6,633 nt of DNA, from contig WAOB01000129.1 of the NCBI GenBank assembly GCA_015521505.1, forward strand, positions 1-6,633. Direction: 5' to 3'. The notes below the pieces were generated by a model that was not told where the DNA came from, made no database searches, and saw nothing but the letters and a program-made list of their open reading frames with translations. The position numbers and the translations under genes were made by a program. This DNA is from Nanobdellati archaeon. Lineage in GTDB: Archaea; EX4484-52; JAADEF01. Positions 1 to 5,348 of this stretch are shown in pieces. Positions within the stretch are counted from its first letter, which is position 1. The number at the start of each line of letters is the position of its first letter.

Positions 1-93
1 TATTATATCTTATTACTTGTCCCTCTCCTCTCCTCTCGATGTTGTTGTTATTTCTTATCTTTCCTCTCCTTGTTGTCTCATTACTTATCTCTT

Positions 94-143
94 CTCCACT
101 CCACTCCTTAAAATTTGTTATCTCATTGTGGAGTGGAGTGGAG
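94..143. repeat. Perfect 14 bp inverted repeat (pentamer hairpin)
   Basis: Positions 94-107 (CTCCACTCCACTCC) are the exact reverse complement of 130-143, leaving a 22-nt AT-rich loop at 108-129. Because the right arm is a six-unit array, the left arm can pair in several registers shifted by 5 nt. In RNA from either strand this would form a stable stem in otherwise AT-rich sequence. It could act as a terminator or processing element for a gene beyond the left edge, but neither strand has a strong T tract directly after it, so the role is unassigned. Confidence 0.75.
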
Positions 144-159
144 TGGAGTGGAGTGGAGT
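130..159. repeat. Six tandem GGAGT pentamers
   Basis: Six perfect consecutive copies of the 5-mer GGAGT occupy these positions and end cleanly in a T-rich tract. The array has six evenly spaced GG pairs with 3-nt spacers, so a two-tetrad G-quadruplex is possible on the plus strand. Such arrays change length by replication slippage. The copy number may also be affected by sequencing or assembly. Confidence 0.92.
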
Positions 160-418
160 TTTGTTTTCAGAGCTAAGAAAAATCTTGTGATCATTAGGAA
201 TCACCTTATATCACCTTTTGGGATAATTAGTTTCAAAACTATACATTATGTTATATGTGGGGAAAGTTTTTTAAAGATTTCTTTATAATAGAGAGAAAAA
301 CACTTATTTAAACGCATATTAAACACAATAATGAATTCTTGCATAACACCACTTTATCTCAATACCTCTCATATATACCTAAAACTCTTCCGCTTACCAA
401 CACCACTCTACAACATCC

Positions 419-1492
419 TCAAACTCTTACATTTTCAACATATTCTATGCTGTCATCATTGTGATCAGAAGGTATGTTTTTAACATGTTCTGCTGTTTTA
501 ACTAACCATCTGTCGTGAGGAGAGAATTTATTTCTTAAAAGTACTATCCTGGACATTTTAACTTCATCCTCAACATAATAATTGGGCATATACTCTAAGA
601 GTTTTTCAGCAAATTCTTTAACATAATCATGAGAAGGCATGTTCTTTAAATCCAACCTCCTTCTAGCATAGCCCAAAAGCATAAATGCTTTTATCTCTAC
701 AAAATCAAAATTGCCAAGCTTAAAGATTTTTGAATAATCTTCAAAATATTCCTCACCATCATTTAATCCCTTAATCAAAGTAAACCTTGCAACTTTTCTA
801 ACGGGCATTTTGGCAATAACCTTTAAAGTTCTCATCAACCTCTGCCATCCATCAGCATAAACTGACCTATTAACTTTCTTAAAAATCTCCTCATTAGGAG
901 CATCTATGGAAATATAGAGTTGAGAAGGCATTCCCTTATGATATTCATACATCTTAATTATATTATCTGTATGCTGTCCATTACTCACTACATAAACACT
1001 TTTAGTATGTTTTCTTTGCCATATCAAACTAATAAGCTCTGCTAATTTAGGATACAAAGTTGGCTCTCCAGATAAAGAAATAGCCCAATGTGAAGGTTCA
1101 TAAGTCTCCTCAAGAAGTGTTTTATCAACATCATCATTACCCTTAAAACCACTCAAAAGCTTTTTTCTCTCCTCTAAAATACCCTGCAAAAGCTCCTTAG
1201 GATCATCAACCTCGTCTTCCTTAGGCTCTCTAAATCTCATCCATTCCATAGGTCTCCAGCAAAAAATACAGTTCTCAGAGCAAATTGCCGTCATAGGTGA
1301 GATCTCAGCACACCTATATGTTTCAACACCATAAAACTTCTGCTTATAGCAAACCTTCTCCCTTTTAAGAGCTTTTTTATGCCATACACATACCTTAACA
1401 GATCCTTGCTTACCGGCAATACCATACTTTTTTTTCTTTAATTGCAATTTAGTACTAAGAGGCATCTCTATATTCTGTTGAAAACTGCTCAT
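419..1492 (-). CDS. taw1: Taw1 (TYW1), S-adenosyl-L-methionine-dependent 4-demethylwyosine synthase
   Basis: This radical SAM enzyme acts on guanosine-37 of tRNA-Phe, already N1-methylated, and condenses it with carbons from pyruvate to form 4-demethylwyosine, the tricyclic precursor of wyosine bases. The radical SAM motif is C71-x3-C75-x2-C78, followed by W79. A second cluster is expected on C35, C48 and C61. The spacing of all six cysteines equals what I recall for the Methanocaldococcus jannaschii enzyme (26/39/52 and 62/66/69) with a constant offset of 9. K50 then matches its pyruvate-binding lysine. A GEPT motif lies at 142-145. The protein (357 aa) is somewhat longer than that homologue because of a short N-terminal extension and an acidic tail (about 340-357). 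The start at 1492 is chosen because a TATA-like box lies about 27 nt upstream, fitting a leaderless mRNA. Met10 (1465) is the alternative and matches the M. jannaschii start. The gene diverges from sufS. Confidence 0.95.
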   Translation of the reverse strand: MSSFQQNIEMPLSTKLQLKKKKYGIAGKQGSVKVCVWHKKALKREKVCYKQKFYGVETYRCAEISPMTAICSENCIFCWRPMEWMRFREPKEDEVDDPKELLQGILEERKKLLSGFKGNDDVDKTLLEETYEPSHWAISLSGEPTLYPKLAELISLIWQRKHTKSVYVVSNGQHTDNIIKMYEYHKGMPSQLYISIDAPNEEIFKKVNRSVYADGWQRLMRTLKVIAKMPVRKVARFTLIKGLNDGEEYFEDYSKIFKLGNFDFVEIKAFMLLGYARRRLDLKNMPSHDYVKEFAEKLLEYMPNYYVEDEVKMSRIVLLRNKFSPHDRWLVKTAEHVKNIPSDHNDDSIEYVENVRV

Positions 1493-1514
1493 AACACTGT
1501 TAAATTTACAAAGA

Positions 1515-1526
1515 TTTTAAAAATAT
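1515..1526. promoter_or_regulatory. Central TATA-like box shared by taw1 and sufS
   Basis: The 54-nt spacer between the two start codons has one strong A/T box, TTTTAAAAATAT, whose TTTAAA core is centred near 1518.5. That is about 26.5 nt from the taw1 ATG and 28.5 nt from the chosen sufS ATG. Both distances fit the archaeal TATA-to-start spacing of leaderless transcripts. No Shine-Dalgarno match precedes either ATG. The near-symmetrical core could be read in both directions. Two overlapping weaker boxes cannot be excluded. Confidence 0.6.
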
Positions 1527-1546
1527 TAGAATTTCATTTTTATACT

Positions 1547-2776
1547 ATGGCAATGGATGTAAAAAAGATAAGAGAAGATTTCCCATTATTAAAGAAAAAG
1601 ATTAATGGAAAAGAAATAATTTATTTTGATAACGCTGCAACAACTCAAAAACCAAAGGAAGTTATTAAAGCCATAAAAGAGTTCTATGAAAACTATAACG
1701 CAAACATACATAGAGGTATATATTATCTTTCAGAAAAAGCAACAGAAATATATGAGGAAAGTAAAGAAAAAGTTAAAGAATTTATAAATGCTGAAAGTGT
1801 AAAGGAAATAATTCATACTAAAAACACCTCTGAAAGTATAAATCTTGTGGCATATTCTTATGGATTGGATAACATATCATCAGGAGATAATGTTGTAATA
1901 AGTATCCTAGAACATCACAGTAACTTAGTTCCATGGCAAATCATAACACAATTAAAAAATGCCGAATTAAGAGTTGTAAAAATGAATGAAAATTATGAGA
2001 TTGATTTAGAAGATTTAAAGGAAAAAATAGACAACAAAACAAAAATAGTGTGTATAACACATATATCCAATGCATTAGGAAGCATAAATCCTATAAAAGA
2101 TGTAATAGATATTGCTCACGACAGATCAATACCTGTGTTAGTTGATGGTGCTCAAAGCGTACCGCACATAGAAACAGATGTCAAAAAATTAGATGTTGAC
2201 TTTTTAGCATTTTCTTCTCATAAAATGTTAGGACCGCAAGGTATAGGGATATTATATGGAAAAGAAGAGTTATTAAAAGACATGAGGCCTTTCTTAGGCG
2301 GAGGAGACATGATAAAGCATTGTACAGCAAAATCATGTACTTATGCCGACCTTCCTTATAAGTTTGAAGCAGGTACAGCAAATGTTGCTGATGCTTATGG
2401 TCTGAGTAAAGCAATAGAATATCTTGAAAAAATAGGAATGAGAAACATACAAGAACATGAGGAAAAATTAACCAGAGTATTGTTAAAGTATATGAACGAA
2501 AACCCAAACATAGAAGTTTATGGTAAAAAAGATTTACATAACCGAGCAGGAATAATCTCTTTCAATGTTAAAGGCTTGCATCCACATGATATATCAACAT
2601 TACTTGATAAAGAAAATATATACATAAGAGCAGGACATCATTGTGCAATGCCATTGATGCAGAATCTAAATACAGAAGGTACAGCAAGATGTAGTTTTTA
2701 CCTATACAATACAAAGGAAGAAATAGAAAAATTTATAGAAGTTATGGATAACATCATCGAGGTGTTCTCTAAATGA
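1547..2776 (+). CDS. sufS: SufS-type (group II) cysteine desulfurase
   Basis: This PLP enzyme removes sulfur from L-cysteine, giving alanine and a protein persulfide that feeds Fe-S cluster assembly. Numbered from the chosen start, it is 409 aa, close to the roughly 406 aa of E. coli SufS. It has the fold-type I aminotransferase signatures: EHHSN at 122-126 for PLP stacking, VDGAQ at 199-203 with D200 on the pyridine nitrogen, SSHK with the PLP lysine K226, and RAGHHCAMPL at 361-370 with the persulfide cysteine C366. The RxGHHC context marks the SufS/CsdA group rather than IscS. The reading frame is open up to 1442, but homology begins at MDVKKIREDFP, so the start is set at 1547; 1553 is possible. 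The 1547 start sits about 28 nt from the TATA box. The stop overlaps the scaffold gene in an ATGA, indicating co-transcription and sulfur hand-over to that protein. Confidence 0.95.
   Translation: MAMDVKKIREDFPLLKKKINGKEIIYFDNAATTQKPKEVIKAIKEFYENYNANIHRGIYYLSEKATEIYEESKEKVKEFINAESVKEIIHTKNTSESINLVAYSYGLDNISSGDNVVISILEHHSNLVPWQIITQLKNAELRVVKMNENYEIDLEDLKEKIDNKTKIVCITHISNALGSINPIKDVIDIAHDRSIPVLVDGAQSVPHIETDVKKLDVDFLAFSSHKMLGPQGIGILYGKEELLKDMRPFLGGGDMIKHCTAKSCTYADLPYKFEAGTANVADAYGLSKAIEYLEKIGMRNIQEHEEKLTRVLLKYMNENPNIEVYGKKDLHNRAGIISFNVKGLHPHDISTLLDKENIYIRAGHHCAMPLMQNLNTEGTARCSFYLYNTKEEIEKFIEVMDNIIEVFSK
2759..2764 (+). promoter_or_regulatory. Shine-Dalgarno site of the scaffold gene
   Basis: GAGGTG, complementary to the archaeal 16S 3' end, lies inside the end of sufS and 8 nt before the ATG at 2773. 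It supports that start over the in-frame ATG at 2785, and contrasts with the absence of such a site before the leaderless sufS. Confidence 0.7.
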
Positions 2777-3435
2777 ATGAATTCATGGAAAAAATGCATG
2801 AATTGATAGAGATATATAAAAATAAAGAGAATAAGAGAAAAATAGAAGATTTTGATTATTATGCATTTGAAACAAACGTGCCGTGCGGTGATGAAATAAG
2901 CGTTTATTTAAAAACAGAAGAAGACAAAATAACTGATGCGTCTTTTTTAGGAAAAGGGTGTATAATCAGCCAAGTCAGTGGTTCGTTATTCACCAAACAC
3001 ATTATAGGAAAAGACATCAAAGAAATAGAAAAAATGAGTGAAGAAGATATTAAAAAAATATTAGATATAGAGTTAAGTCCTACAAGAATTAAGTGCGCAA
3101 CATTATGTTTAAGAACTACGAGAAAAGCCTTAGAAAAAAGGTTCTTGTTAAACATATTATCATCAGAAAACGGAAAAATAGTTGCAATAATAGACAAAAA
3201 CATAAAAGGAAAAGTTTTTGAGAATGAAAAAGTGAAACTCGATCTTACATCTAAATTTTATGATGGTAAGGAAGCAACTTTCAAAGAAATAAAATATGCC
3301 CTAAAAGAATTTTATACTGCAAATATCGTAGGAAATGACATAGTAAACGTATTAAAAGAAATGAACCTTGTACATGAAGAAAATGTTAGGGAAATTGGAG
3401 GTTGTAAATTTATACATCTCTATATCATAGATTGA
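2773..3435 (+). CDS. sufU: SufU/IscU-like Fe-S scaffold fused to a C-terminal DUF424 domain
   Basis: Residues 1-123 are a SufU/IscU-type scaffold or sulfur acceptor. PCGD gives C38 and D40, GKGC gives C63, and RIKCATL gives C108, the three cysteines plus aspartate that bind zinc or the nascent cluster. A lysine precedes the third cysteine, as in SufU (IscU has HC). However, the C63-C108 spacing of 45 is close to IscU and lacks the roughly 20-residue SufU insertion. No LPPVK chaperone motif is present. Residues 124-220 match, from memory, the archaeal family DUF424: DK at 141-142, GKVF at 146-149, FYxG at 162-165, ANIVG at 183-187, ENV at 203-205 and IGG at 208-210. The usual VPHAQ-like ending is replaced by CKFIH. 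DUF424 has no established function. The domains join with almost no linker. The gene overlaps sufS by 4 bp and the convergent HAD gene by 11 bp. Confidence 0.87.
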   Translation: MNEFMEKMHELIEIYKNKENKRKIEDFDYYAFETNVPCGDEISVYLKTEEDKITDASFLGKGCIISQVSGSLFTKHIIGKDIKEIEKMSEEDIKKILDIELSPTRIKCATLCLRTTRKALEKRFLLNILSSENGKIVAIIDKNIKGKVFENEKVKLDLTSKFYDGKEATFKEIKYALKEFYTANIVGNDIVNVLKEMNLVHEENVREIGGCKFIHLYIID

Positions 3436-4078
3436 CTTTTCTTATTAGATCGTAATAATCAACAAAGCAAACATCTGCTCTACATTGCTTATCTAGTGTC
3501 AAATGTGCAGTTCTTAAACCTAATTCCTTTGCTAATGCAAGGTCCTTCTCGTAATTGTCACCTATCACTAAAACAATCTCGCTCAACGAGAAACCCATTT
3601 TCTCTACATATAAATAGTATTCTTTTGAAGGCTTCATAGTTCCCACATCCTCAGGAGTGATAAAACCATAAAAATAGCTCTCTATTCCTAAAAACCTAAG
3701 TTTCATTTTCAAATATTTTTTATATTCATCAGTAAAGATAATTAAAATGTATCCTCTCTTGTAAAACATATCTAAAAAATCGACCACTCCTTTAACAAGT
3801 TCAAGGTTATTAAGTAAATTATCATAAAAATCCTTAACTATTTCCTTCGAAGTATCATAATCCAAGCCTAACTTCATCAGTAAATATTCTCTTGATCTAA
3901 TATTAGGATCAGAAGAAATCTTAAGGGTTTCAAGAATATTAAAAAATCTTTCTCTTAATCTATCCAAAGGCTCCTTAATCCTATTAGATATGTTCTCCAA
4001 CAACAGATCATATAACAGCTCTTTATTCTTAATCCTATAAAGAGTATTATCTGCATCGAACATTATAACTTTCATCAT
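3425..4078 (-). CDS. HAD-superfamily hydrolase (probable phosphatase)
   Basis: This is a haloacid-dehalogenase-fold hydrolase of 217 aa with all four motifs: DADNT at 8-12 (nucleophile D8, acid/base D10), T116 in IIFTDE, K149 in MKPSKEYY, and GDNYEKD with D174 and D179 for magnesium. The helical segment between motifs I and II (about 15-95) is a C1-type cap, typical of small-molecule phosphatases of subfamily I. The substrate cannot be read from the sequence. Co-transcription with a sugar-nucleotide gene hints at a sugar phosphate, but this is only inference. The gene starts 5 bp after the GlmU-like gene. Two ATGs lie in tandem (4078 and 4075). The AGGTG ribosome-binding site leaves 2 nt before the first and 5 nt before the second, so translation may really begin at 4075. 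The 3' end overlaps the convergent scaffold gene. Confidence 0.87.
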   Translation of the reverse strand: MMKVIMFDADNTLYRIKNKELLYDLLLENISNRIKEPLDRLRERFFNILETLKISSDPNIRSREYLLMKLGLDYDTSKEIVKDFYDNLLNNLELVKGVVDFLDMFYKRGYILIIFTDEYKKYLKMKLRFLGIESYFYGFITPEDVGTMKPSKEYYLYVEKMGFSLSEIVLVIGDNYEKDLALAKELGLRTAHLTLDKQCRADVCFVDYYDLIRKVNL

Positions 4079-4080
4079 AA

Positions 4081-4085
4081 CACCT
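4081..4085 (-). promoter_or_regulatory. Shine-Dalgarno site of the HAD gene
   Basis: On the minus strand, TAGGTG combines the TAG stop of the GlmU-like gene with an AGGTG ribosome-binding site, suggesting coupled translation. Its spacing favours the second of the tandem ATGs (4075). Confidence 0.55.
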
Positions 4086-5295
4086 AAAAGTTGCTTTCTC
4101 TTAATATTCCGTCTATTATTCCTTTAAATCTAATATTTGGATAAATAACACTTCCTTCCCTTACGATAGTTCCTGGCATTGAAGTTGAGTTAGACCCGAT
4201 AGATACTTGTTTTCCTGTAAATATACCTACTCTATCCAAATAATTTATCTTGCCATTTATTTCTATCTTTATTTTTTTTCTATCTATCCTTCTATTCGCA
4301 GTAACAAACCCAAATCCAGAAGAAAAATGTTCATGTAAAAAACTATCTCCTATATAAGAAGAATGTACCTTACTGTAAGATTGCATGATAGTCCTTACAA
4401 TCTCGCTGCCAAACCCTATTAAAGAACCTTGTTCAATATTGGATTCCCTAATCAGAACATTATTACCCACAACACACCCATCTCCTATGTATGAAGGTCC
4501 TTTAACTACAGAACCTTCCATGACCTTAACACTATTTCCAAAAATAACAGGACCGGCAGATGTATCCACAATCCCTCTCCCTTCATATTCACCATACACT
4601 TTACTTTGTGGATATATTTTGTTAATCAAATGCTTAAAATAAGAATGATAATGCCATGGATATTTTAGAGTGGGTAATTCTTTCTCATAAAATTCATACT
4701 CTACGCCTTCCTTTTTGGCCATTTCATTTAAAGCACTCTCTAAGGAATATTCTCCTCTATGATTAGAAAGATAGTTCTCTATAAAATAAGAGGAAAGATA
4801 ATAAATACCTCTTATTTTATATCCTCTCTCCTTAGTAGAAGGTTTCTCCTCTATAGAAACCACTTTCCCGTCTTTTATTTCAGCACAGCCATAATCCTTA
4901 ATATTTTCTTCTTTTTTCAAAAGAAGAGTTGTTTCTGATTTTTTACTAAAAATATCCAACAACGAATCATCCATCAAATGATATGCATTCATAACTAAAA
5001 AACTATCTTGTATTTTCCCATACGCTTTTTCAATAGCATCTCCCATACCTAAAGGTTTATCTTGCAAGATAATTTCAATTTTAGACAATATATCTTCAGG
5101 AAGTAGATTTCTCAAGTTGTGTTCTGGGGAAGAAACAACATAAACATTCAATTTGTAAGAGAGTGCTTTTTCTATGCTGTGTTGAAGTATGCTCTTTCCC
5201 AATATCTTAATGTGTGTTTTATGTTCATTATTTGAAAGTACAACCATACGAGAACTTTTACCTGCAGCAAGTAAAACAACATTTCTTAAAGGCAT
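4084..5295 (-). CDS. glmU: GlmU-like protein: degenerate nucleotidyltransferase domain plus left-handed beta-helix acetyltransferase
   Basis: This 403-aa protein has the archaeal bifunctional GlmU layout. Residues 4-225 are a sugar-1-phosphate nucleotidyltransferase fold, with LAAGKSSRM at 9-17, a lysine at 26, PLGMGDAI at 81-88, YG at 135-136 and EKP at 150-152. Residues 240-390 are a left-handed beta-helix of hexapeptide repeats. The acetyltransferase residues I recall for Sulfolobus ST0452 (His308, Tyr311, Asn331, Lys337, Lys340) all fall on identical residues at an offset of 3: H311, Y314, N334, K340 and K343. The nucleotidyltransferase site is damaged: the metal-binding Asp of the usual NGD is Y105 (NAY), the Asp of DxGxPW is T209, and the sugar-contacting Asn of NAGIY is I161. 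It is therefore probably active only as an amino-sugar-1-phosphate acetyltransferase, or else a variant family. It is the first gene of its operon, starts about 27 nt from a TATA box and precedes the HAD gene. Confidence 0.85.
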   Translation of the reverse strand: MPLRNVVLLAAGKSSRMVVLSNNEHKTHIKILGKSILQHSIEKALSYKLNVYVVSSPEHNLRNLLPEDILSKIEIILQDKPLGMGDAIEKAYGKIQDSFLVMNAYHLMDDSLLDIFSKKSETTLLLKKEENIKDYGCAEIKDGKVVSIEEKPSTKERGYKIRGIYYLSSYFIENYLSNHRGEYSLESALNEMAKKEGVEYEFYEKELPTLKYPWHYHSYFKHLINKIYPQSKVYGEYEGRGIVDTSAGPVIFGNSVKVMEGSVVKGPSYIGDGCVVGNNVLIRESNIEQGSLIGFGSEIVRTIMQSYSKVHSSYIGDSFLHEHFSSGFGFVTANRRIDRKKIKIEINGKINYLDRVGIFTGKQVSIGSNSTSMPGTIVREGSVIYPNIRFKGIIDGILRESNF

Positions 5296-5313
5296 ATTCT
5301 AACATAAGTTAAT

Positions 5314-5326
5314 TTATTTTTTAAAG
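5314..5326. promoter_or_regulatory. Central TATA-like box shared by the GlmU-like and GalU-like genes
   Basis: The 53-nt divergent spacer contains one strong A/T box, TTATTTTTTAAAG, with a TTTAAA core centred near 5322.5. That core lies 27.5 nt from the minus-strand ATG (5295) and 26.5 nt from the plus-strand ATG (5349). Neither ATG has a Shine-Dalgarno match, so both mRNAs are probably leaderless. The geometry is almost identical to the taw1/sufS spacer. Confidence 0.6.
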
Positions 5327-5348
5327 TTATCGTGATTAGAATTAGATT

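Larger units (their letters stand above)
1..418. other. Gene-poor low-complexity and AT-rich stretch
   Basis: No convincing gene is seen here. Roughly the first 107 bases are strongly pyrimidine-rich on the plus strand, with TCTCC/ACTCC pentamers and loosely repeated blocks beginning TTGTTGT (at 42 and 70) followed by CTTATCT. Positions 130-159 carry a GGAGT array. From about 160 to 418 the sequence is AT-rich intergenic DNA downstream of taw1. It contains two TCACCTT copies 10 nt apart (201-207 and 211-217) and two AACACCACT copies (345-353 and 399-407). A few ORFs of 23-57 codons exist but none is supported well enough to call. No tRNA cloverleaf is apparent. An A5 run at 296-300 would read as T5 on the minus strand and could end taw1 transcription, which is a weak guess. 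Confidence 0.6.

Noticed and set aside
130..159. CRISPR-like array
   Set aside because: The units are only 5 nt with no spacers, so this is a simple tandem repeat.
3..176. Plus-strand frame open from the left edge to a stop at 174-176, with a hydrophobic Leu-rich stretch from an ATG at 39 and a WSGVE repeat near its end
   Set aside because: Pyrimidine-rich DNA lacks stop codons and automatically encodes Leu/Ser/Phe. The WSGVE repeat is simply the GGAGT array translated. No ribosome-binding site is seen. It could still be the tail of a gene beyond the edge.
246..344. Minus-strand 32-codon ORF downstream of taw1
   Set aside because: It has no good ribosome-binding site, no recognisable motif, and a length expected by chance in AT-rich DNA.
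345..407. AACACCACT direct repeats as an operator pair or attachment site
   Set aside because: Two 9-nt copies 54 nt apart in AT/C-biased DNA are weak evidence, and no integrase, tRNA or promoter sits next to them.
331..483. Plus-strand 50-codon ORF with a Cys/His-rich end and a TTTAAA box at 307-312
   Set aside because: Its end is antisense to the last 65 bp of taw1, the Cys/His cluster comes from that antisense segment, and the TATA-to-ATG distance (about 21 nt) is shorter than in the real genes here.
1442..1546. N-terminal extension of SufS by 35 residues
   Set aside because: It would cover the promoter spacer and overlap the taw1 start, while the family homology begins at MDVKKIRED.
2181..2507. 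Minus-strand 108-codon ORF inside sufS
   Set aside because: It is a shadow of a clearly conserved gene on the other strand. The same applies to the opposite-strand ORFs at 2904-3203, 4385-4642, 5673-5918 and 6156-6434.
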